Of a stretch of DNA of 5,089 nt, positions 1 through 4,807 are shown in pieces (the stretch's first letter is position 1; the number at the start of each line of letters is the position of its first letter). Position numbers and translations under genes: made by a program. The stretch covers positions 1 to 5,089 of the forward strand of contig DAOVOB010000111.1 in assembly GCA_030629925.1 (NCBI GenBank), written 5' to 3'. Under the pieces are notes generated by a model that had not been told where the DNA came from, did not search any database, and saw only the letters and a list, made by a program, of their open reading frames with translations. The DNA is from Fidelibacterota bacterium (GTDB lineage Bacteria; Fidelibacterota; Fidelibacteria; Fidelibacterales; Fidelibacteraceae).

Positions 1-1
1 C

Positions 2-196
2 GATGGCAATGATGTTGTTATTACGGTTGAGACGGCACATCCGGCAAAATTCGGTGATATTGTTGAATCTACCCTGGGAGTAAAGCCACCCATGCCGGAA
101 CGATTGGAAAAGGTTCTCCATCTTGAGAAAAAGGCTATCAAAATGCCGGTGGATTATCAGGTGTTTAAAGAATATCTTTTGGGACGTAAAACGTAA
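2..196 (+). CDS. thrC: Threonine synthase, C-terminal 64 residues (5' end outside window)
   Basis: The open frame runs in from the left edge and ends at a TAA. Threonine synthase is a cytoplasmic PLP enzyme that converts O-phospho-L-homoserine to L-threonine, the last step of threonine synthesis. The visible tail begins DGNDVVITVETAHPAKFGD. The ETAHPAKF motif near the C-terminus, followed by a T-G-V-x-P-x-x-P segment and a helical end, is characteristic of the longer, E. coli/Bacteroides-like threonine synthases. Only this tail is visible, so the PLP lysine and active site cannot be checked. The gene is followed 2 nt later by a GC-rich hairpin and then by more than 600 bp of repeats, so it is probably the last gene of its transcription unit. 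The family call is fairly secure because of the ETAHPAKF motif; a broken upstream part cannot be excluded. Confidence 0.85.
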   Translation, partial: DGNDVVITVETAHPAKFGDIVESTLGVKPPMPERLEKVLHLEKKAIKMPVDYQVFKEYLLGRKT

Positions 197-198
197 GA

Positions 199-224
199 CC
201 CTCCTACGCTAAAGCTACGGAGGG
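199..224 (+). terminator. GC-rich hairpin just after thrC, possible terminator
   Basis: CCCTCC (199-204) pairs with GGAGGG (219-224), with a mismatched 3x3 internal loop and an inner GCT/AGC pairing. It starts 2 nt after the thrC stop, where a terminator would be expected, but no T-run follows, so it may be a small dispersed repeat or an mRNA 3'-end stabiliser rather than a true intrinsic terminator. Confidence 0.4.
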
Positions 225-247
225 CAGGCGTGAAGAGCAAAAATGTG

Positions 248-478
248 TGTCATCTTGAGCGAAGTTCATCAGCCAAGTGGCGGATGAACGCAGTCGAAAG
301 ATCTCAAATTACACAGAAATATATAATGCCTGTAATCCTACTTTGCTAAATTCCACTATTAGAAATACTTTTTTACAAAATGTTTTTATCGATAAGATTG
401 CCTTGATAAGATTATGAATCATTTCATCATATTCTGTAATTTGAGATCTCTTCCGTCAGCTGACGGATCGAGATGACA
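248..478. repeat. Large palindromic repeat element A (MITE/REP-like)
   Basis: An imperfect inverted repeat with a non-coding core. The outermost ends TGTCATCT (248-255) and AGATGACA (471-478) are exact reverse complements. Further in, AGATCTCAAATTACA (299-313) and TGTAATTTGAGATCT (435-449) form a perfect 15-bp inverted repeat. Each arm has its own hairpin: GTTCATC/GATGAAC (264-270/283-289) on the left and the perfect palindrome CCGTCAGCTGACGG (453-466) on the right. The AT-rich core, about 120 bp, has no gene and contains a short direct repeat GATAAGATT (391-399, 405-413). The GTCATCTTGAG...CGAAAGATCTC style is that of dispersed intergenic palindromes seen in many environmental FCB genomes. 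Mobility and function are inference. Confidence 0.7.
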
Positions 479-536
479 GGTCTGCTTCAATATGCGTCTC
501 CCCATGAAAGATGGAATCCCGGATTAACTGAGAGCG

Positions 537-670
537 TGTCATCCCGGAAAACTTGTTTGTAACAAGTTTATCCGGGATCTAATCTAATAGATCACTCCAT
601 TTTATTACGGAGCAATGTAACTATTTAGTTCCCGGATAAGATCGCCATCGGCGCTCTTTCCGGGATGACA
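537..670. repeat. Composite palindromic repeat element B
   Basis: TGTCATCCCGGA (537-548) and TCCGGGATGACA (659-670) are perfect 12-nt inverted ends. The left arm is a strong hairpin: ATCCCGGA (541-548) pairs with TCCGGGAT (571-578), and AACTTGTT (550-557) pairs with AACAAGTT (561-568). The right arm is a second hairpin: TCCCGGA (630-636) with TCCGGGA (659-665), and an inner CGCC/GGCG. Between the arms is an AT-rich core (about 586-628) that closely matches the core of element C (about 3442-3483), including the shared words GATCACTCCATT and a final ATTTAG. Arm-core-arm structure with a conserved core marks it as a member of a dispersed family, not a simple terminator. Confidence 0.75.
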
Positions 671-704
671 TGGTAGTGTAGTTTATCATGTTATGACGCT
701 CGTT

Positions 705-718
705 TTCCGGGATGACAT
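705..718. repeat. Orphan copy of the repeat end upstream of nagA
   Basis: TTCCGGGATGACAT repeats the right end of element B (658-671) about 47 bp downstream of it. TCCGGGA (706-712) and CGCTC (697-701) are inverted partners of TCCCGGA (517-523) and GAGCG (532-536) on the far side of element B, so this is probably the other half of an older repeat arm into which B was inserted. Between this site and nagA (719-820) the sequence is AT-rich. I see no convincing promoter there beyond weak TATCTTTC (730-737) and TACATTTC (792-799) words. Confidence 0.5.
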
Positions 719-820
719 TAGTTTTATATTATCTTTCATAGTTCATCGTTTATTGATTACGGTTTTTCTTTCATTCTGCCACTCTAACTATTACATTTCG
801 GTTGAAACTGAAGGAAATTT

Positions 821-1999
821 ATGAGCAAAACAATTTGTCTTAGAAACGGTACGGTTTTCACCGGGATCGCCATGGTACCACATACATCTGTTATCATTAA
901 GGACGGCAAGATCGAAGATGTCCTTAGCGACGATAAACTGCAAACGATGGAACTCCCCAAAGATACCACGATGATCTATGTGAATGGTGCTTATATTGCT
1001 CCGGGATTCATTGATACGCATATTCATGGTATTCACGGTTTTGATACATCTGATGCCAGTCCCGAATCTATTCTTGAAATGTCAAAAGCTCTTGTGGATT
1101 ATGGTGTAACGGCATTTTGCCCTACTTTATATCCCCAGGACCACGATAAATTTATATCCTGTATTTCAGCGATTAATGAAGCAATGGGAAAAGAAGAAGG
1201 CGCAAAGATCTTTGGCGCTAACCTTGAAGGTCCTTTTATCTCCCGTGAAAAACACGGTGCACTTGATCCCAAACATATGATCCCGGTTGATCTTGAAAAG
1301 ATGAAACAATATAATGAAGCAGCCGGCGGAAATATTTCTCTGATGACGGTCGCTCCGGAATTGGATAATATCCATGAACTGGCATTGTATTGTGCAAAAG
1401 AGGGAATTGTCCTTGCGGCCGGTCATTCCAATGCTACTTATGACGATATGATGGAAGCCGTACAGGCCGGGATTCTACATTCAACTCACTTTTTTAATGC
1501 AATGCGTCGTTTGCATCACCGTGATCCGGGTGTAGTGGGTGCTATTATGATCTATCCCAATATCGCTTGTGAGATCATTGCAGACGGTTATCATTTGCAT
1601 CCGGCCATTGTAAAATTGCTTAGACGCGTGAAACCTATTCATAAGATCGTTCTTGTTACTGACTGCTTACGTCCTACAGGTCAAAAAGAAGGTAAACTCA
1701 TGGCAAACCATGAAGAGGTTTATCTGAAAGACGGTCTTTTTACACGCAAAGATGATGAGACCATTGCCGGATCTTCCTTAACGATGATACAAGGTGTGCA
1801 TAACCTTGTTGAAGACATGGATGTCCCGATGGAAGATGCTTTGCGCATGGCAAGCTGCAATCCTGCAACCGTTATCAGTAAGCAGATCGAGACCGGATAT
1901 ATTATGCCGGGTCGTGATGCTGATATCGTAGTCTTTGATAAAGATTATAATATCCGCTTGACTATGGTAAAAGGCGATATAAAAAAAATGGCGGAATAA
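821..1999 (+). CDS. nagA: N-acetylglucosamine-6-phosphate deacetylase
   Basis: A 392-residue cytoplasmic amidohydrolase-superfamily enzyme that removes the acetyl group from GlcNAc-6-phosphate, giving glucosamine-6-phosphate and acetate in amino-sugar and cell-wall recycling. Length and motif order match NagA. An N-terminal beta-sandwich segment is followed by PGFIDTHIHG with the HxH pair (H67, H69), LEGPF with metal-ligand E136, AAGHSNAT with H202, STHFFNAM with H223, substrate-contacting DGYH (D255, H258), and VTD with the likely catalytic D281. The C-terminal segment NPAT...PGRDADIVVFD closes the beta-sandwich. After VTD the sequence is CLRPTG rather than the commoner AM.A.G, a modest variation. 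The start is supported by AAGGA at 811-815, 5 nt before the ATG. No other sugar gene adjoins it. Downstream lie A-rich repeats and a strong terminator, so it is probably monocistronic. Confidence 0.93.
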   Translation: MSKTICLRNGTVFTGIAMVPHTSVIIKDGKIEDVLSDDKLQTMELPKDTTMIYVNGAYIAPGFIDTHIHGIHGFDTSDASPESILEMSKALVDYGVTAFCPTLYPQDHDKFISCISAINEAMGKEEGAKIFGANLEGPFISREKHGALDPKHMIPVDLEKMKQYNEAAGGNISLMTVAPELDNIHELALYCAKEGIVLAAGHSNATYDDMMEAVQAGILHSTHFFNAMRRLHHRDPGVVGAIMIYPNIACEIIADGYHLHPAIVKLLRRVKPIHKIVLVTDCLRPTGQKEGKLMANHEEVYLKDGLFTRKDDETIAGSSLTMIQGVHNLVEDMDVPMEDALRMASCNPATVISKQIETGYIMPGRDADIVVFDKDYNIRLTMVKGDIKKMAE

Positions 2000-2065
2000 A
2001 AAGAAAAAGGCAAAAGTATAAAGGCAAAAGGAAAGTAATAAGTACAAAGTATAAAGTCAAAAGTA
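2000..2065. repeat. A-rich degenerate direct repeats after nagA
   Basis: The stretch is built from variants of the words GGCAAAAG, AAAGTATAAAG and AAGTCAAAAGTA (for example GGCAAAAGTATAAAGGCAAA, then AAAGTATAAAGTCAAAAGTA). It is purine-rich on the + strand and non-coding. It leads directly into the terminator hairpin. I see no ORF or structured RNA in it. Confidence 0.45.
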
Positions 2066-2094
2066 GGGGACGGTCGAGACCGTCCCTTTTCTTA
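2066..2094 (+). terminator. nagA: Intrinsic terminator of nagA
   Basis: GGGACGGTC (2067-2075) and GACCGTCCC (2078-2086) are perfectly complementary, giving a stem of about 8 bp with a CGAG tetraloop, followed at once by TTTTCTT. It lies 67 nt after the nagA stop. The stem is preceded by A-rich sequence, so it could also work in reverse. This is the clearest rho-independent terminator in the window. Confidence 0.8.
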
Positions 2095-2139
2095 TATATA
2101 TGAAAAATGTCGAGGGTTGAGAATCGAGTGGGAAAAAAA

Positions 2140-2147
2140 CACGTCAT
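2140..2147 (+). other. Left half of the IS110 target site
   Basis: CACGTCAT directly abuts the proposed IS left end and is identical to 2233-2240 in the predicted target-binding loop. Joined to CCTGAAC (3376-3382) on the other side it restores CACGTCATCCTGAAC, which reads as the start of a GTCATCC-type palindromic repeat. CAT is present at both junctions, so the exact crossover can be placed only to within 3 nt. Confidence 0.7.
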
Positions 2148-2149
2148 TG

Positions 2150-2155
2150 TATATT
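2150..2155 (+). promoter_or_regulatory. Candidate -10 box at IS left end (half of a junction promoter)
   Basis: TATATT begins 2 nt inside the left end. In the integrated state no good -35 lies 17 bp upstream. When left and right ends join in a circle, TTGCTT (3355-3360) falls exactly 17 bp upstream. Transcription would then start near 2162 and read the bridge RNA and transposase. Junction promoters of this kind are known for IS110-family circles; here it is inferred from spacing. Confidence 0.55.
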
Positions 2156-2214
2156 GCCTCAAAGCCAAAAAAAGCATAAAATTAAGCAAAACGAAAACAA
2201 AGGATACAATAAGC

Positions 2215-2276
2215 GAAGATGATAAAGCTTATCACGTCATTGGATAAAATCCGTTCAGGATGTTAAGCCCATCTTC
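2215..2276 (+). other. Target-binding loop of the bridge RNA
   Basis: The outer stem GAAGATG (2215-2221) pairs perfectly with CATCTTC (2270-2276). The inner stem GCTTA (2227-2231) pairs with TAAGC (2264-2268). The loop's 5' side holds CACGTCAT (2233-2240), equal to the left target (left guide). A small hairpin GGAT-AAA-ATCC (2242-2252) follows. The 3' side holds GTTCAGGATG (2253-2262), the reverse complement of the right target CATCCTGAAC (3373-3382) (right guide). The order stem, left guide, hairpin, right guide, stem is that of the IS621 target loop. Confidence 0.8.
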
Positions 2277-2281
2277 TGATA

Positions 2282-2336
2282 GTCTGGACAGTACATTAGG
2301 CGCAAAGAGCCTGGATAAAAAACAATGATAGACAGA
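2282..2336 (+). other. Donor-binding loop of the bridge RNA
   Basis: The closing stem is short: GTCT (2282-2285) with AGAC (2330-2333), or alternatively TCTG with CAGA (2283-2286/2333-2336). The 5' side holds ACAGTACATT (2288-2297), identical to the right IS end ACAGTACAT (3367-3375) plus the first base of the left end. An AGGC/GCCT hairpin (2298-2301/2309-2312) follows. The 3' side holds ACAATG (2322-2327), the reverse complement of CATTGT across the junction (2145-2150). The short closing stem makes this arm less certain than the target arm. Confidence 0.72.
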
Positions 2337-2366
2337 GCTTATTGATCTGGAGTTTGAAAGGAGCTA

Positions 2367-3347
2367 ATGATGATACACCAGGTAATTGGTATGGATGTAT
2401 CAAAGCAGACAGTAGATATATCTGTCTACAATGGAAATTATCACAAACACAAGATCATTTCAAACACCTCCACATCATTTTTACACGCAATCAGAAAATA
2501 CGACAAAGAGACAACACATCTGGTCATGGAATCCACGGGGATCTATCATTTGCGTTTGGCTATTGCAGCTACAGAAAGCGGTTATCCGGTATCCATTGTA
2601 AACCCTTTGATTATTAAACGTTATGGTGAAATGAAGATGCGTCGAGCAAAGACAGACAAAGCAGACGCAAAGTTGATTGCTGAGTATGGTTATGAGCAAC
2701 AGCCCCCATTATTTAACCCTGCAAGTAAAGAGCGTGGTCAGATACAGCAGTTACTTAAAGGCTTAGAGGACTTATACCATAGTAAAACCCAGATGAGTAA
2801 CCGACTTGAAGCATATGATTATGGTTTAGGTATAACGCCTGCTTTACGGGAAAGTATCACAACTATAATTAATACGATTAACGAAGAGATAGATAAACTT
2901 ACTGATGAATTAAACGACCATATGGACAAACATTATCCAGAGGTAAAAGAAAAATTAACGAGTATCCCGGGAGTAGGTGCAAAGACAGCATCAACAATCA
3001 TAGCATATTATGGAGAGTTTGAAAACTTTGAGACAGCAAAACAGGCTGTGTCATTTGCGGGATTAAATCCGAACCCACGTCAGTCGGGAACAAGTGTAAA
3101 CAAGGGATCGAATATCAGTAAAAAAGGCCATAGTTTAATCCGAAAAACACTTTACATGTGCTCGTTAAGCTTGGTGCGATGCAATCCGGAATTTAAGACG
3201 TACTATGAACATATGCTTGCCGGAGGAAAAGCAAAAAAGAAGGCTTTAGTAGCAATAGCAAATAAAATACTCAGACAAATATTTGCTATACTAAAATATG
3301 ATCGAGAATGGACCCCTTATTACTCATTGAATTTTAAAACCGCTTAA
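2367..3347 (+). CDS. IS110-family transposase (DEDD RuvC-like plus serine domain), bridge-RNA-guided recombinase
   Basis: A 326-residue recombinase that excises and inserts the element. The N-terminal RuvC-like domain (about 5-155) carries the DEDD acidic set: D10 in IGMDVSK, E55 in VMESTGIYH, and D97 and D100 in RRAKTDKADA. A helical, charged linker (about 125-190) is likely coiled coil. The C-terminal Transposase_20 domain (about 195-285) has LTSIPGVGAKTAS (helix-hairpin-helix-like), SFAGLNPNPRQSGTS with the probable catalytic serine S240, then the basic ISKKGHSLIRK. All expected catalytic residues are present and the frame is intact. AAAGGAG (2357-2363) lies 3 nt before this ATG but 6 nt before the next one (2370), so translation may begin one codon later. 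It is probably co-transcribed with the bridge RNA from the joined-end promoter, and it reads in the same direction as nagA behind that gene's terminator. Confidence 0.95.
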   Translation: MMIHQVIGMDVSKQTVDISVYNGNYHKHKIISNTSTSFLHAIRKYDKETTHLVMESTGIYHLRLAIAATESGYPVSIVNPLIIKRYGEMKMRRAKTDKADAKLIAEYGYEQQPPLFNPASKERGQIQQLLKGLEDLYHSKTQMSNRLEAYDYGLGITPALRESITTIINTINEEIDKLTDELNDHMDKHYPEVKEKLTSIPGVGAKTASTIIAYYGEFENFETAKQAVSFAGLNPNPRQSGTSVNKGSNISKKGHSLIRKTLYMCSLSLVRCNPEFKTYYEHMLAGGKAKKKALVAIANKILRQIFAILKYDREWTPYYSLNFKTA

Positions 3348-3354
3348 TTTATAC

Positions 3355-3360
3355 TTGCTT
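3355..3360 (+). promoter_or_regulatory. Candidate -35 box in IS right end (half of a junction promoter)
   Basis: TTGCTT lies 15 nt before the right boundary. Joined to the left end it sits 17 bp upstream of TATATT (2150-2155), the ideal sigma-70 spacing. In the integrated copy it faces outward into the repeat. If the host prefers Bacteroidota-type promoters, how well it works is uncertain. Confidence 0.5.
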
Positions 3361-3372
3361 TGCAATACAGTA

Positions 3373-3382
3373 CATCCTGAAC
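3373..3382 (+). other. Right half of the IS110 target site, with core CAT
   Basis: CATCCTGAAC is the exact reverse complement of the right target guide (2253-2262). CAT is shared with the left junction and with all four guides, so the crossover dinucleotide should lie within it. CCTGAAC continues into the left-arm hairpin of element C. Confidence 0.7.
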
Positions 3383-3525
3383 TTGCCTGCCGGGCGTAGC
3401 CCCGTTTATTCGGGGCGGAGACTGGATTCAGGATCCCATATATTGATCACTCCATTATATTACAGAACAATGCAATAATTTAGATCCCGGATAAACTTGC
3501 TACAAGCAAGCTTTCCGGGATGACA
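3376..3525. repeat. Composite palindromic repeat element C, interrupted by the IS
   Basis: The main part of a repeat whose first bases (GTCAT, 2143-2147) lie on the far side of the IS. The left arm is a hairpin: ATCCTGAA (3374-3381) with TTCAGGAT (3427-3434), and an inner GCCCCG-TTTATT-CGGGGC (3399-3416). The core at 3442-3483 resembles element B. The right-arm hairpin is TCCCGGA (3485-3491) with TCCGGGA (3514-3520), and an inner CTTGC-TACAA-GCAAG, ending in GATGACAT like element B. Lying between two convergent genes, the right hairpin may also stop transcription from either side, although no T-run flanks it. Confidence 0.7.
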
Positions 3526-3538
3526 TATTTAGGAAAAA

Positions 3539-4645
3539 TTATAGAGATTTCATTTTCTTAATAAAATCCGGATCAGGATAAGCTCCTATACCAATGATAT
3601 CATCCGGGAAATTGATCATGCCGTTCTCGATGGTAACACCGCCGATAATGGGTTCGTCTATGTGACCGACATTGGCATCAAGATCAAAATACTGAACAAT
3701 GGGATGCGCCATTGCAAAGTGGCAGAATGCAGTATTTGCCAAACCCGATTCAGACATACAACCTGTCATACAGGGGATATGCGCCGCTTCACAGATATTG
3801 GCGATCATAATAGCATTCTTGATACCACCCGATTTTGATATTTTGATATTGATCATCGGTGCGGCCTGTTTTTGGATCACAGCCATCGCATCTTCGGGTG
3901 AAAAAACAGATTCATCGGCCATAATGGGAATACTTGTACGTTCGGAAACATATTTCATGCCATCCAGATCCCAGCGACGAACAGGTTGTTCACAGAATTC
4001 TATATCCAATTCTTCCATTTCATTTAAACATCTTACAGCAGTCACACGATCCCATCCCTGATTCGCATCAATACGGATCTTAATATCCGGGCCAATTGCT
4101 TTTCGAATTTCTTTTAGGCGTAAAATATCTTCTTCAGGATCAATACCAACCTTGGTCTTGATCATGCGAAAACCTTGATTGACGATCTTTAAGGCATCTT
4201 TTCCGGCATCTTCGAGTGTTGCTATACCCATCGTAAGATCGGTCTCCATTGGGCGTTTTTCGCCACCGAGGAAACGGTATAGAGGAAGATTGGCATGTTT
4301 CGACGCCAAATCATAAAGTGCCATATCAAATGCACTTTTAATGGTGCTATTCAAAGGAAGAAAAGCATCCAGTTCCCGGACGCGCGAAGCATAATCCAGT
4401 GGATTTTTTCCAATAAGTACGTCGCGCAGCTCTTGAGCGGCCGCAAGATTAATCAATTGTGTTTCGCCCACAATAGCGCGAAAAGAACTGGCTTCTCCCC
4501 AGCCATCCACGCCATCATTTGTGCGGATGTGGATTAGCACATTTTGTGCTCCGCTGATGACCATTGTTGCAATTCTAAATTCATGTTCACTGGCTACATT
4601 GAATGGATAAATGTCGATGTGAGTGATTTTCAGGTTGTTATTCAT
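3539..4645 (-). CDS. Dipeptide epimerase, L-Ala-D/L-Glu epimerase-like (enolase superfamily)
   Basis: A 368-residue cytoplasmic enzyme of the muconate-lactonising subgroup, which uses Mg and two lysines to invert an alpha carbon. The N-terminal capping domain (about 5-125) includes DGVDGWGEAS. The barrel carries the KTK pair (K163, K165), metal ligands D193 (RIDANQGW), E219 (CEQP) and D244 (MADES), the opposite-face base K268 (NIKISKSGG), then MTGCMSESG. The DLD motif (D321, D323) is the DxD signature that holds the substrate amino group in dipeptide epimerases, and R24 sits where Ala-Glu epimerases place an arginine. These point to epimerising L-Ala-D-Glu from murein peptides to the L,L form for catabolism; another dipeptide is possible. 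An upstream in-frame ATG would add 25 residues, but AAGGAAGGAG ends 5 nt before the chosen start, and the extension is unlike the family. The gene is divergent from the exported-protein gene and convergent with the IS. Confidence 0.88.
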   Translation of the reverse strand: MNNNLKITHIDIYPFNVASEHEFRIATMVISGAQNVLIHIRTNDGVDGWGEASSFRAIVGETQLINLAAAQELRDVLIGKNPLDYASRVRELDAFLPLNSTIKSAFDMALYDLASKHANLPLYRFLGGEKRPMETDLTMGIATLEDAGKDALKIVNQGFRMIKTKVGIDPEEDILRLKEIRKAIGPDIKIRIDANQGWDRVTAVRCLNEMEELDIEFCEQPVRRWDLDGMKYVSERTSIPIMADESVFSPEDAMAVIQKQAAPMINIKISKSGGIKNAIMIANICEAAHIPCMTGCMSESGLANTAFCHFAMAHPIVQYFDLDANVGHIDEPIIGGVTIENGMINFPDDIIGIGAYPDPDFIKKMKSL

Positions 4646-4650
4646 GGTAT

Positions 4651-4661
4651 TCTCCTTCCTT
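4651..4661 (-). promoter_or_regulatory. Ribosome binding site that fixes the epimerase start
   Basis: Read on the minus strand, this is AAGGAAGGAGA, a near-perfect anti-16S match with a 5-nt spacer to the ATG at 4645-4643. It decides in favour of the 368-residue protein over the 25-residue upstream extension. Confidence 0.75.
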
Positions 4662-4707
4662 TGGGCGAAGTTTAATAAAAATAATCGTAAAAACCTTTGA
4701 AAATCTA

Positions 4708-4738
4708 TTGAAAGTATCAAATCTTTTTGTTACTTTAG
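4708..4738 (+). promoter_or_regulatory. Candidate Bacteroidota-type promoter for the exported-protein gene
   Basis: TTG (4708-4710), a 20-bp spacer, then TACTTTAG (4731-4738) followed by CACC resembles the TTG-N(17-23)-TAnnTTTG layout, with one departure (A for the second-last base). It would start transcription near 4745, leaving a leader of about 60 nt before the ATG. The region is AT-rich, so such matches can arise by chance. Confidence 0.4.
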
Positions 4739-4807
4739 CACCAACATTAGTTAAAAAGTAGAAATAAAACGAATTAATTAGTATTACTGACCCAGGGAAG
4801 GAACCAT

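Larger units (their letters stand above)
2202..2348 (+). ncRNA. Predicted bridge RNA of the IS110 element (structured core)
   Basis: Bridge RNAs, known from IS621 and relatives, guide IS110 recombinases by pairing with target and donor DNA. The core here folds by hand into one closing helix and two arms. The closing helix is AATAAGC (2208-2214) with GCTTATT (2337-2343), extended by C2207-G2344 and, past one bulged A, by GGAT (2202-2205) with ATCT (2345-2348, one wobble). The target arm starts directly after it (2215-2276) and the donor arm follows (about 2282-2336). Each arm has an internal loop whose two sides match the insertion site and the IS ends respectively. The transcript probably starts upstream, near 2162, in an A-rich leader where I see no stem. 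Length and position resemble IS621 (RNA of about 177 nt before the transposase). The fold is manual and untested, but four independent guide matches make chance very unlikely. Confidence 0.83.
2148..3375 (+). mobile_element. IS110-family insertion sequence, complete
   Basis: About 1.23 kb, made of a left end with non-coding RNA region (2148-2366), one transposase gene (2367-3347) and a short right end of 28 nt. It has no terminal inverted repeats, as is usual for the IS110 group. Boundaries were set by three agreeing signs: removing 2148-3375 rebuilds a continuous repeat end; CAT occurs at both junctions; and guide-like words inside the non-coding RNA match both the flanks and the joined IS ends. 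The layout, with a long non-coding region before the transposase and little after it, is that of the IS110 subgroup, not IS1111, where the RNA lies downstream. The transposase frame and all guides are intact, so the copy may be active. Confidence 0.85.

Noticed and set aside
248..718. CRISPR array or tRNA/rRNA in the long gene-free region
   Set aside because: Repeats are inverted and composite rather than regularly spaced direct repeats with unique spacers, and no cloverleaf or rRNA-like segment is visible.
1166..1426. Minus-strand open frames inside nagA and at its 3' end (1166-1426, 1778-2047)
   Set aside because: No ribosome binding site or recognisable domain, and cysteine/phenylalanine-rich composition typical of antisense reading; the sense frame carries complete NagA motifs.
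2233..2252. A second possible IS left end at CACGTCATTGG (2233 on), since the same CACGTCATTG occurs at 2140-2149
   Set aside because: A boundary here would leave only about 126 nt before the transposase and cut through the proposed RNA. The copy at 2233 is better explained as the left target guide, and the boundary at 2148 also gives the 17-bp junction promoter and the donor-guide match.
2342..2617. A + strand frame overlapping the start of the transposase in another frame
   Set aside because: It overlaps the IS110 RuvC-like domain entirely and has no family-like motif. No programmed frameshift is needed, because the 326-residue frame already holds all DEDD residues and the serine.
2253..3382. 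GTTCAGGATGT (2253-2263) and ACATCCTGAAC (3372-3382) as 11-bp terminal inverted repeats of the IS
   Set aside because: The left copy is well inside the element and the right copy is mostly outside it. IS110-group elements lack terminal inverted repeats, and the pairing is explained by RNA guide to target DNA.
3485..3525. A dedicated intrinsic terminator for the epimerase
   Set aside because: The hairpin is the right arm of repeat C and lacks a T-run on the minus strand after the stem; it may block transcription but is better annotated as repeat.
4646..4720. A 25-residue N-terminal extension of the epimerase starting at 4720
   Set aside because: A near-perfect ribosome binding site precedes the internal ATG at 4645, and the family begins at that point; the extension resembles untranslated leader.
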